Source of the DNA: Lucifuga dentata | Taxonomy: Eukaryota > Chordata > Actinopteri > Ophidiiformes > Bythitidae | Assembly (NCBI GenBank): GCA_014773175.1 | Contig: VXCM01001348.1 | Span: 41,659 to 105,658, forward strand | Direction of reading: 5' to 3' | DNA: 64,000 nucleotides | Shown here: piece by piece, positions 49,455-59,101 of the stretch | Layout: every line of letters begins with the position of its first letter | Numbering within the stretch: the first letter of the stretch is position 1 | Notes under the pieces: generated by a model | Seen by the model: the letters and a program-made list of their open reading frames with translations, nothing else | The model's database searches: none | What the model was told of the DNA's origin: nothing | Translations under genes and position numbers: made by a program

Positions 49455-50619
49455 GAGAGTTTCAGAGGTGGGTAGAGTAGCCAGAAACTGTTACTCATAA
49501 GTATTGTTTATGATAATACTGACTCAAGTAAGAGTAGTCACCAAAATAATTATTTGAGTGAGAGTAAGAAAGTACCTATTACAAAGATTACTTGAGTAGT
49601 GAGTAACTTTGATCAAGCTTATTCTTTTGAATAATCAACAAGCTATATCTGAGGAAAAAAAATGCAAAGTAGCTATACGTAGCTTCTAATACAATCCAAA
49701 TCATATATAAGAAACAGTAGACAGTAATAAATCAAATATTTACCACATAACAAACCATGACAATTCTGGCCTGGCCCCATGACAGTTAGCTAGATTAGCT
49801 TCATGAATTTACTCAGAATAGAACAGGAAAACTTGAGTTAGCATTAGCAGCAGCTAGTTAAGACAGTTAGCTAGGTTAGCTTCATGAATTTTCTCAGAAC
49901 AGAACAGGAAAACTTGAGTTAGCATTAGCAGCAGCAGCTAATTAAGTAGCTAATGTTGCAGTTTACCGCCACGTTTCCTCAAGTTCCATTTTTACTTAGA
50001 AGCTGAAATGTCACATTTTTAGCAGACAAAGAAACAACACATTATGTAGCTGTTGGTTTTGGTAGACTGAAAAGAAAATGGAATTTGAATGTGTGGCCAG
50101 GGATGTGCCTCTTCTAAACCTCCTGCTGTTGATTCCACCATGACTGTTCTGCTCTGGGTGAAACCATGGAAACAGAGGGTGGGGGCGTGGGGGGCGTGGC
50201 TACTTCAGAGATGAAGCAGACAGTGTAGTGTCTGACAACGAGAGAAAAACTGAACGTGACTGAATTCAAACGGTGAAATCAAAAGTGAAATGAAATTAAA
50301 TTAAATTTATTTCGGTCTGCATCAATATTCATAAAAAACACAGCTTCAACAACTGTTTATACTTACTAATTAAATTAAAGTAAATTAAAACCTAAATAGG
50401 AAAGCAACAATGCTAAGATATTTTGCAGACTGAAAGTAATGCAAAGAGTGCAACCAAATGTAACAGAGTAAAAGTATGTTTTTTTCTTTGTAAATATACT
50501 CCAGTATGAGTTAAAAGTATCCTGCAATAACTCAGTAAAGTACAATTTTTTGAAATACGTTACTTAAGTAAATGTAATGGAGTAAATGGAATGTGTTACT
50601 ACCCACCTCTGGAGAGTTT
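49455..50619. mobile_element. hAT non-autonomous transposon with perfect 8-bp target duplication
   Basis: The element runs 49463-50611 (1149 bp), beginning CAGAGGTGGGTAGAGTA and ending TACTACCCACCTCTG, and is flanked on both sides by GAGAGTTT (49455-49462 and 50612-50619). Eight-base duplications and CAGAGGTG ends are diagnostic of hAT. Both termini are rich in ACTTGAGTA/TACTCA motifs, typical subterminal transposase sites. No open frame for a hAT transposase or its BED/dimerisation domain exists. An internal tandem pair of about 80 bp (49787-49945) shares TTAGCTTCATGAATTT and GAGTTAGCATTAGCAGCAGC. The unmutated target duplication suggests a fairly recent insertion. Confidence 0.93.
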
Positions 50620-50985
50620 TAACTTACAATTGAGTTTGTCTGCCTTCGCTGGTTTTGAAATAAGATTTCATAATAATAATTTGACTTTTAATGATTTTAT
50701 GGAAATATTTCATAATTTATTGGTACTTTTGTATAAATGACTTGTAACATGTAATTTTTATTTATTTAATTTTGGCACATTTGACATTCCACGCTGCATT
50801 TCCCAAACCAGTGTTGTCATTTCTTTGGCTGAGGCCGATCCCTTAATGTGATTGGTTACTTTTTGACCTTTGCTATTTGTCTAAAAAATCCATATGTGAG
50901 CAGAATCCAAGTGCAAGCAGAGAAAATGCGCAACATTTCTGTGTAACACAGAAAGTTACACAAAAGCACAGCCCAAACTTGAGAG

Positions 50986-51019
<34 letters not shown>

Positions 51020-51051
51020 CACACACTGCTCAANCACAGCCCAAACTTGAG

Positions 51052-51085
<34 letters not shown>

Positions 51086-51250
51086 TCAACCTGGTTTACC
51101 ATCTTATGACAGTAATCTTATGTATGAGGCATTCTGAGCGAGCAGAGGTAAATCCAGGCATGAGCATCATGGTTATATTTGTAAGATAGCAAAATAATTT
51201 TGAGTGTGCAAGGAAAATCTGAGTGTGAGAGGACATTTTTATATGTCAGT
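50620..51250. other. short non-coding interval with a CA tract and scaffold duplication
   Basis: Unique AT-rich DNA up to the CA-bearing duplication at 50967-51089; then about 160 bp of unique sequence. No gene. Confidence 0.5.
50967..51089. repeat. CA-bearing near-duplicate around N 51034
   Basis: 50967-51033 (67 bp) and 51035-51089 (55 bp) begin with the same CACAGCCCAAACTTGAGAGC and end CTGCTCAA; they differ only in CA-run length. Two assemblies of one microsatellite allele joined by an N is the likely cause. Confidence 0.88.
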
Positions 51251-51890
51251 TGACATGTTTGAGCCCAGTACATTTCGCATACACGTTACATTGCTGCCAA
51301 CCAATTCCCAAAATATAAAATCTCCAAATTTTTCAAAAGGAAATGTTCATGTGATACACACATCTTAAAATTCAATATCTAATAGTTAAGCACGATTATG
51401 AAGGCACGGTCTTTTATAATTTCTCGATAAACGTTGTCTTCTTCTGGAACTGTATTCTCTGGTGGAGACATATTTTCTTCTGTGTATCTCCATGTTGGAT
51501 CCATTAGCAGGACGGATGTACCGCCTACATGTGAATCTGATTGGACGCTGACGCTCTCTGTTCCACACACCAAAACAATGTATTTCTGAGGGACACAAAG
51601 TATGGAGACAATGTTGAAATCATGAGGTATGTTGTTCTTGATGTGAAAGACTTACAACACTTATGGTTTAGAACATTTAGGTATGGCTAATTACAGCCCA
51701 ACATCCAGAGTATGGCATCAACACACGGGAGGTGGAACATGGTTGCTACAAGTGTGCAGCGATCATTTCACCATAACGACTACATATCAAAGGAATCCCA
51801 TTACAAATCCAGACTCAAAACTCGTGCTGTGCCGACTGTCTTTCTGTGGAATAAAACTGTAATGAAATCGCCAAATATTCAGCTACTACA
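51251..51890 (+). pseudogene. decayed TTAA-family element carrying a broken THAP-like domain
   Basis: The left part (51251-51470) is a diverged terminus of the TTAA family: ACATGTTTGAGCCCAGTA, CACGTTACATTGCTG, TAATAGTTAAGCACG and TCTGGTGGAGACAT follow the order of minus-oriented copies. It then runs through TTTTCTTCTGTGTATC (shared with the relic at 8591) into a plus-strand coding relic. There, VCSDHF (51752-51769) is the end of a C2CH THAP finger in one phase, while NDY followed by RLKTRAVPTVFLWN (51775-51780, 51811-51852) follows in another phase; W and R residues expected before the finger are in HGRWN near 51724. THAP domains typically show C-S-x-H-F, D-Y/F, then R-L-K-x-x-A-V-P-T. The early Cys pair is not identifiable, and at least one frameshift has occurred. 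THAP fingers serve as DNA-binding domains of P-type and Kolobok-type transposases, and of host THAP proteins. Confidence 0.6.
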
Positions 51891-52394
51891 ATAATTTCCT
51901 CAGCATTTCCTCCTCCGTGACCTCTGGCTCTAAATGATATGGTACAACAGTTAATATTGGTTATTCTCACACTTTCAACTGCATAAGCATAGCACAGAAA
52001 TGTGAATATTTTATTTTTATATGCTGTGTCTAATTTAACCTGGTCCTTCCAAAATGGTACACTGAAAGCAAACCTTGGAAAAAAAAAAAAAAAAAANAAA
52101 AAAAAAAAAAAAAAGAAACAGAACAGTGAAATATAAGCTATACTGAATAAACTTAGGCAAATAGATTTAAAAAATTGACATTTTGACTGGATGGTGTCCA
52201 ACATGATCCTTAAATCACTTCAAAGCAGCCTTTTAGGTGAATCAGAATCATGTGGTATCTTAAGGTGTAAGCACAGTGGAGTTCATACAGTAATTACTTC
52301 TGTAAACAATGACGAGTTTGCAGAAGTAGCGGTGAGTTTCATGCTAGCTATGCTATCTAGTGGATACCATCATTCCCATGATATTGGTCCGGAC
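51891..52394. other. short non-coding interval with A-run join
   Basis: A-run/N/A-run at 52080-52114. No recognised gene or element. Confidence 0.5.
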
Positions 52395-52780
52395 TTTTCC
52401 CAGCCAAAAGCCATGGATAGACAGGACTGTGCACTCCAGTCTCAAAGCATGGACTGTTGCTTACAATGAGGGGCTTACATCGGACGACATGAGCAGCTAC
52501 AAGGCGGCCCCTTGCAGCCTGAGGAAGGCGCTTAAGGAGACAAAAAGGTGTTACAAGGGAAAAGTGGAGTCGCATTTCCAACAGAAAGACTCCAGAGGCA
52601 TGCGGCAAGGACTAAGGACAAACCCAGCACCAAGATGAGTCCTGATCTGGGTTTAGCTGATGAGCTAAATACCTGTATTGCACACTTTGAGGCGACTAGT
52701 GCTAACGCTAGCCTGCTGGCTGCACTGTGTTAGATATCCCTGTCCCCACCACCAAGCTGCAGCTTAGGCGCTGGGGACAT

Positions 52781-53240
52781 AGGGCATTTTCACCAACATG
52801 GAACCGGTTCTGTTCTGGTTCCAGAACCTAATTTAGAACAGTTCTGAGCAAAAATAAATAGGTTCTGAACCCAAAAACATGGTTCTCATTTGGAACCAGA
52901 AAATAGCAGGACCTGAAGTGAGAACTGTGTTGACGTCATCTAACTTATTCTTTTCCTCTGTAAAAAGTGAAAAAACAATTGAAAAGTCAAAGTGTGTTCA
53001 GTGAATAAAAGCTTGCAGGTAAATAATACGATCCGCCATCTTGCTTGTTTTTCAACTGACCTACATTCACATTACAAAAAAGCCCCCTCTGCTTCCAGTG
53101 GTGATGTGTGATGCAACATAATTTTGCTACAAATTGGTGGAAATGCTGGCCCAACATACAGTATTTGGTTTGCTAGATGGCACTCTGGTTCTGTACGGAA
53201 CCAGTTCAAGAACCAAAACTTTTCTGGTGGAAAAGCACTA
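52781..53240. mobile_element. nested inverted-repeat element inside the LINE
   Basis: Begins AGGGCATTTTCACCAACATG and ends CTGGTGGAAAAGCACTA; the reverse complement of the right end (TAGTGCTTTTCCACCAG) matches the left with substitutions, and GGAACCGGTTC / GGAACCAGTTC are inverted further in. Multiple GGTTCTG/CAGAACC motifs resemble the interior of fish hAT-type non-autonomous elements. It splits the LINE between its linker and the start of the polymerase domain, so it inserted after the LINE. Target duplication not resolved. Confidence 0.6.
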
Positions 53241-53592
53241 TCAGAGCATGATGTGAGGAGAGCTCTGAGGGCATAGAACTGAGAGGGTGTGGAAAGATGG
53301 ACAGTCTCTTGCTATGGTGCCAGGACAACCACCTTTCCTTGAACGTCAACAAGACCAAGGAGTTGGTGGTGGATTTCAGGAGGCAGCAGGGAAGCTACAC
53401 CCCTCTACAGATCAGCGGGACCCCAGTAGAGAGAGTGAGGAGCCTAAAGTACCTTGGTGTTCACATCACTGAGGATCTCACCTGGAACACTCACACACTC
53501 TTCCTGGTCAGCAAGGCCAAACAACGCCTCTACACCTCAGGCAACTCGGGAAGTTTAAAGTGACACCCTCTATTTTAAAGTTGTTCTCCACT

Positions 53593-53727
53593 GCAGTCAT
53601 GGAGAGCATCCTGACTGGAAGCATCGTTGCCTGGTATGGGAGCTGTGCTGTACAGGACTNGCAGTCATGGAGAGCATCCTGACTGGAAGCATCGTTGCCT
53701 GGTATGGGAGCTGTGCTGTACAGGACT
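53593..53727. repeat. artefactual 67-bp direct duplication around N 53660
   Basis: 53593-53659 equals 53661-53727. It lies within the LINE C-terminal region, encoding MESILTGSIVAWYGS twice, and creates a false longer open frame. Confidence 0.93.
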
Positions 53728-54084
53728 AGAAAGCCCTGCAGCGGGTGGTGCATTTGGCCAGGCGCGCCATCAGGTCTCTTCCCTTCCAGCCCTGCAGGAC
53801 ATTTACTCCAGGAGGTGCATGGCCAAGGCTCTCAGCATCAGAAAAGACTCCGCCCACCACCGACACAAACTGTTCAGGCTGCTGAGGTCAGGAAGCCTCT
53901 GCAGCTACAAGACGAGGAGCGAGAGACTCAGGAGGAGCTCTTATCCTCAGACAATAAGATCCTCAACAGCAACGCATGATGGAGCAACCACACACCTCCT
54001 TACCTTCAGCTTCTCTCACACACTCCTCTATACTTGTACTTCTCACAAAATTGCTCTCTCTCTCACACTGATACTCACACTCAC

Positions 54085-54086
<2 letters not shown>

Positions 54087-54132
<46 letters not shown>
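54087..54132. repeat. (CA)n microsatellite in LINE 3' UTR
   Basis: CA run of about 22 units within the LINE 3' untranslated region. Confidence 0.96.
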
Positions 54133-54133
<1 letters not shown>

Positions 54134-54431
54134 GGGCAGTCATCTGTAGCTGCATTTGCACTATGTACAGCACTATTTTGCACATATTTGATACTCATGT
54201 ACATACATTCTCCTGCTGGTTTGGTTGTAGATAGACTGCATACTTGTACATTTTTAATTCTTAATTTTGCTCTTGTTGCCTTATCCTTATTTTTATTTTG
54301 TTTTATCTTATTATGTTTTTTATACTTAAGAAGCACAGTCTGGGAACCTACCAGAAAAAGCATTTCACTGTTATACTCGTATGGCTGCACGTGATAAATA
54401 AAACTTTGAAACTCTGAAAAACTTTGAAACT

Positions 54432-55919
54432 ACTCCCTGCGTCCTTTGAAATTTTCCGTCCGCCTGGTTTCACTCTCCTGTATGAAGAGCGTTAGTGCTA
54501 AAGTTTAACACAACTTCGTGTCTTTGGGGGGACTATTTTCACCACCTCAAGTGAGTCATAGGGGATTCATAAACTAAACACAAAATCTGATCTGTTTTCA
54601 CATAAAGCACAGTAGCTTTGGCAACATTTTGAGTTCACCCGAGCACATCCTCCCTAGCTTCCATCAGGGCGTCAACTAACCATTGCTCTAAGTCTTTTAT
54701 TCCCTTTGCAATTTGCTTACTCAATTTTTACAGACCCTGCCTCACATTAATTCAAAATTAAACCCTTCAGATGGCTCCTTCTATGGAATCTCCTGCTCCA
54801 CGCACTTTTTTAAATTTTTAACCAGTTTAACTATTCTTATCTCTATGTTCAGCCTATGTTTGTTCTGTGAATGTTGACCTGTTCTGAATAAATTGCCCCT
54901 TGGTAATAAATAAAGTCATATTGTATAGTACTGAATTGTATTGTATTGCCAGTTATATTCACAGCTGGATGTTCAGTCATTATCACAAAGGTCTTCAGGT
55001 TTTCTAGAGCAGAATTACCATATTACCTGAATGAAACTTTGACTTGGACAATAAACAAAACCATGTAAAGATGGATGTTTTGCTTCCAGCTAAACATCAA
55101 GAACCTTCTGTGACACTCAGTCTTTAGTCAAAGTTTAATGGGCTTCTATCTCTGTAAACCCGGATTTCATTTTAAATTAAACTTTTGAGTGATCATTAAT
55201 TATTCTTTTATGTTTTGTAAAAAAAAAAAAAAAAAAAAAAAAAGTCTCACTACTAAAGTAGTTGTTTACAATATTCAGCTGTAACATTCAGTGCAATGAT
55301 CATGTTAAGCACAGATAACTTAGTATGTTAAGTTTCTGCAAGGAATTCAGCACTGAGCGTGAATGTTGTGTGCAGAGCAGGAAAGCACGGTCAAGAGTCC
55401 GTTAGTCCTGCTACGAACTTGACAGTGTACTGAGAAAGCTGTGGCATTTTAGACCAACTTTAGCTCAAGTGGAATGGTGAGTGTCTGAAGGAACTGTCTG
55501 TAGATCTTTCTGGAAAAATTGATTACCAAAAGACCGGTCTGGTGAAAACAAGTTAGCTAACCTTAAATGCTAAAGTTAACAGTTACCTTAGTGTTAACGA
55601 TGATTTTCTGTCGGTTCACAGTTTATAATGTTAACACGTGTTTGCTTGTGCTTGTTGCTAATGCTAGATAACTCTGTTTGATATGGTAAAGTAACATTAT
55701 TGATTAAAAATAGTGTTTGTTAAGGTTGCACATGAGTGATTTGTTGCATTGATAGCAGTAATTTAGCGACTTTTCAAAGGACAAGGTCATTAGTTGGTTG
55801 TTAACAGAGGTTGGTTAACAATTTTGCAGTGGAGTTAATGTTACTGCAACTGAGCTGTTGAGCTAAAAGTTTTTTTTATGTTCTGTTTTTACAGGTTCTT
55901 GTAAATATGCAATGGAAGT
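54432..55919. other. non-coding interval with splice-like signals
   Basis: A-run at 55219-55243. GGAATGGTGAGTGTC near 55480 is a good donor-like sequence, and TTTTTATGTTCTGTTTTTACAGG at about 55870-55892 (pyrimidine tract then CAG) is a good acceptor-like sequence 400 bp downstream. These could mark a transcribed 5' exon of the zinc-finger fragment at 56590, but no start codon or open frame links them. Confidence 0.35.
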
Positions 55920-56090
55920 AGAAGCACTAATAGTTACGCAGCCTTATGAAGTCATGGTCATTTAAATTTTTCGATAAATGCAAGTCTTCTTTTGGTACTA
56001 TATTGGTGGATACATACATTCACTCTGCGCTTTTTATTGCCACTAAATTATGTAACTTCTAAAAAAAACCTAAATACAGGTCAAATAACA
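55920..56090 (-). mobile_element. internal fragment of the TTAA family
   Basis: CACTAATAGTTACGCAGCC, then AAATTTTTCGATAAATGC, ACTATATTGGTGGATAC and CATTCACTCTGCGC follow the internal order of minus-oriented copies (compare 18625-18740). Both termini are missing, so it is a truncated insertion. Confidence 0.7.
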
Positions 56091-56379
56091 GAGATGAACG
56101 TTCTGAGCATGTGATGTGTTTCTGTTGGCGGTAGTAACTGAAAAACAAAAACAGTTGGTGGTAGTTGTATCAAATTTGTTGTTCATTTTAATTTATTTAT
56201 TGTGCTATGGAGAAACCGAAATCAAAATGCTGGTAAAGTGGTGCAGCAATGCCAAGTTAACTTGTAAACTTGCGACTGCTATTGCTAACCAAACGTAAAG
56301 AAACCGGTACACAGTCACTGCCGTTGTTATTGTTTCTGGTGCATGCTCGTTGCACAAAGCAACAGTTCACATGAGTTTA

Positions 56380-56592
56380 GTTTTAACGTCATCGTTTTCC
56401 AAACGCTCCATTTTAGACGTCTACATGGATACATAGAAAGCGGAGTTTTTAGAAATCTGCACTTTAGAAACCATTTTTAAAAAATCTTTGTTTTAGTTGC
56501 CTAAAATGCCATTTGAATGTGAATGAAAGGCTAAAACGTAAAGGAAAATATGCGTTTTGTAAAATATCCATATTAGTATGGACAGGGTCTAA
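56380..56592. mobile_element. likely non-autonomous DNA transposon fragment
   Basis: ACGTCATCGTTTTCCAAACG, ACGTCTACATGGATAC and, at the right end, ATATTAGTATGGACAGGGTC match the layout of a common fish short element that starts in GTTTTC-rich sequence and ends in GTGTGGACAGGG. Ends are not sharply defined, and no target duplication is seen. Confidence 0.4.
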
Positions 56593-56866
56593 GATTCACC
56601 AGAAAGTCCAGGATGCACAACAACTGTGTGAAACTGCCCAAGTAACTTTTCACTGTCAGTTCTGTGATTTTTCTGTAGCACAGAATCAGTTTTGGTTTTT
56701 TTTCACTCATCTGTGCAGTACACATTTAAAAGTTAATCACAAAGTCCAGTGTCCATATACAGGATGTAACTTTCATAGTAATGTTTACTCCACATTTAAT
56801 GCACATAGAAGTAAACAGCAGTTATCAAGCAGCTTCAATGCCTGTTTTTACTTGTCTTTTGGTTGA
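56590..56866 (+). pseudogene. C2H2-like double zinc-finger coding fragment
   Basis: The plus-strand frame contains two finger-like units. The first is FHCQFCDFSV...FFFTHLCSTH: Cys-x2-Cys-x14-His-x4-His. The second is CPYTGCNFHSNVYSTFNAHR: Cys-x4-Cys-x12-His, but the last ligand position holds Gln instead of His, so it would not fold normally. The pattern (a finger followed by a C-P-x3-C-x-F-x-x-N-x-Y-S-x-F-x-x-H finger) recurs in uncharacterised fish proteins that look transposon- or array-derived; I do not know its name. The upstream 26 or so codons come from the adjacent transposon fragment, so the real exon probably starts near 56590. It ends at TGA 56864-56866 or at an undetected splice site. 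Most likely a captured or decaying exon; function unknown. Confidence 0.5.
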
Positions 56867-58051
56867 CAAGGTTGTTTTTATTGCTGAAATAAAACATTTG
56901 AAGTGTTACCTTGTAATGTTTTGTCAAAACTAAAATACATGGGAACATTTAAAAGTATTGTTTAATTTCTTCCCTTATGTACAATTTTGTTGAAACAATG
57001 TAGTTAATACACTCAAAATCAAAATCAAATTAATTAGAAGAAAATACATTATATTAATAAATGAATTTAAGTTGCAGTAAATGTTATATTTGTTTTTTGC
57101 TTTATATGTTTATGTATGTTTAACTTAAAATAGTTATTTTATAGAACTTGGACTCCAGAAAAGAAATAATTTGTGAACAAAACATTTTGAGTAAAGACTA
57201 CTAATATAAACTTTAATATGTCTACTGCATCCAATTAAGGTTCTGTGTTAATACAACTTAATCTGTTTACTTTTACCTTGTGTAAAAACTTAAATGGTTT
57301 AAGGCAACGGGTTTCCATGCAATTTTGTAGTAAAGTCAACTAATTTGGGATCAGTGTACTAGAAATCTGAAATTAGATACTGTAGATGTAATAGAAAACT
57401 GATTAATTTAAATTAAACTCATCATTTTTGTCTTAATACATACTGGACTTCTCCATAAAGAATAAAAAGGCCAAATGGTTTCCTGCTGCTATTAATTAGA
57501 AGGATCACATAACTCAAGTTATTCCACCTACATTTTGCTTTGTCAGCATTTTTATTCTCCTAATTCTCCTCTTCATACAGAGGAAAAATATTGCCATTTC
57601 CATACTGATACGAAAAATATCTGTCTTAAAACAGTGTTTTTGAAATCAAACCATATAAAATGTGTTAGAAATATTGCGGCCTGGGGCTCACCGAATGTTT
57701 CCATTAATTAAATAAGCCTGAATAAACATGCTGTTACACTGAAAGGAAGGAAAAAATGGCAAAGCTTTCAAATGAATGCAAAGAACATGGCTCTGTGAAA
57801 TCATCACACTACACTTTCTGTATACTCTTCCTTGATGATGACTTGTTCTGTCATTGCAGTCATTGTCTTCATTTTATTTAAGTGCCTTGGAGCGCATGAG
57901 GGCTTTTATTTTTGGCTGAAACGCTCGGCCTGCTTTTGTAGTACGTCCCATCCATCCCTTCATTCTCATGAGCAGATTTTTATCTTAGTCCACTGACTAA
58001 GTTTTGATAATGTTTCAGTTTGTCTCTGGTTCAATGAAAGGATGTTGAGGC
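56867..58051. other. non-coding interval, AT-rich
   Basis: No coding frame. 57660-57960 includes GCGGCCTGGGGCTCACCG, TTCCATTAATTAAATAAGCC and TGGCTGAAACGCTCGGCC with no repeats and may be regulatory. Confidence 0.42.
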
Positions 58052-58089
58052 TTAGGGTAAGGGTTAGGGTTAAGCTAACCCTAACCCTT
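58052..58089. repeat. head-to-head telomere-like palindrome
   Basis: TTAGGGTAAGGGTTAGGG is followed directly by TTAAGCTAACCCTAACCC. AAGGGTTAGGGTTA (58059-58072) and TAACCCTAACCCTT (58076-58089) are perfect 14-bp inverted arms around an AGC loop. The strand order, TTAGGG then CCCTAA, is that of two telomeric ends joined tip to tip, but only about three units per side are present, so chance or a local inversion are also possible. Confidence 0.85.
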
Positions 58090-58096
58090 TTTCTTT

Positions 58097-58460
58097 TTAT
58101 TTGAGGATTTTTGGATTGTTTACTCTTGAGAAACTTCTGCTTGTTGGGTTGTTGCTTCCCTGGCAAAACTTGAGGTCTGTTTTCAGATTCTCAGCTGTAA
58201 GTGAAAAAAAATTATCATTGAAGGACAATTTGCCTGATCTGAGTTGCCTGAAAGATTCCTGGTAACTGTTCTGATCACTTTCCTCTGCACAGGTGAGACA
58301 CCACATGTAATTTTGAATCTGGTTGCAGAAGCAATTTTTGCTTACCTGTTGAACCTCCATGTGCATGGATTGACCAAATCAGCAGGGAAAATAGGCTTTC
58401 TCTAAAATCCATCTCCAAGCAAACCAATTTTGTCTTAAATATTGTTGAGTTTGACATTTT
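58097..58460 (-). pseudogene. possible decayed coding segment, minus strand
   Basis: On the minus strand, TTTTTTTTCACTTACAG (about 58194-58210) is an acceptor-like sequence. Just after it, one phase reads ENLKTDLKFCQGS and another reads RPQVLPGKQQPNKQKFLKSK then QSKNPQIKRKR, a basic nuclear-signal-like tail. No single phase stays open from a start to a stop with protein-like character. It may belong with 59102-60190. Not recognised. Confidence 0.22.
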
Positions 58461-59101
58461 TGACCTTGCAGTTATAGCACAGTCAAACCTTAAATGACTG
58501 ACTTCAGGCTTCTCATAATCATAAAATGACCGCTGATATTCTATTTATTTTTCTTTCTAAAATGAATTTGTCTCGACGGAACATAGTCTATTTCCTTTGC
58601 ATCAGTAATATAACACATTCTCCGGTACTGAGGCTTTCTGTGTTGAGGTGTGTGTATGTGTGTGCAAGTTTACATGTTCACTATGTTCCCATTTTGTTTT
58701 GTTTTTTTAATTTGAACTATGATTATTTAAAAAATGTGATAAATTGGAGTAAGAAGAGAGTCTGCTTACTTCAATTGGAGCATTTACAATCAGAAAATCA
58801 CACACACAATTGTAATTAGGTCTGTTACTTGGAGTAAGCTTCCTTAGATTTATGCACATTTCAATCTAATGACGGTGCTTACGTGACGTTTGAAGAAATT
58901 GATTTATTGCTTTAATGGGAGTATAACTGAAGTTTTAACATGCACTGTACTGGGGGTGCCCCTGTCTTCATTTTTAAGTTTTTTGACTTCAGTGTTTCCA
59001 GCCTGTCTTGGTGAATAATGATGTTCCTCGGGAGGGAGTTGCGATGTCAGAACAGACGCCCACACGCCCTGCATATAAAGAGCCGTGAAACTCTCACCTG
59101 A
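58461..59101. other. non-coding interval, no gene seen
   Basis: Short TGTGTATGTGTGTG tract near 58648. Nothing else recognised. Confidence 0.5.

Larger units (their letters stand above)
52395..54431 (+). pseudogene. 5'-truncated, internally deleted L2-like LINE
   Basis: From 52398 the frame reads KPWIDRTVHSSLKA, then DDMSSYKAA, VESHFQQKDSRGM and a LADELNTCIAHFEA segment, the linker between endonuclease and reverse transcriptase of fish L2/CR1-group LINEs. After a nested insertion (52781-53240) the frame resumes with HDVRRALRA-like sequence and then jumps directly to WCQDNHLSLNVNKTKELVVD and VRSLKYLGVHITEDLTWNTH (53310-53490), the thumb region; the catalytic palm with its F/YxDD motif is absent. 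The C-terminal part is split by an assembly duplication at N 53660. The 3' UTR includes a CA run and ends in AAAACTTTGAAACTCTGAAA and repeats of ACTTTGAAAC, the short-repeat tail expected of L2 elements. Not capable of encoding an active enzyme. Clade assignment is from memory of family patterns. Confidence 0.8.

Noticed and set aside
53627..54394. Plus-strand open frame of about 255 codons
   Set aside because: It starts in the assembly duplication at N 53660, covers the LINE C-terminus in part, then translates the CA microsatellite and the 3' UTR; length is an artefact.
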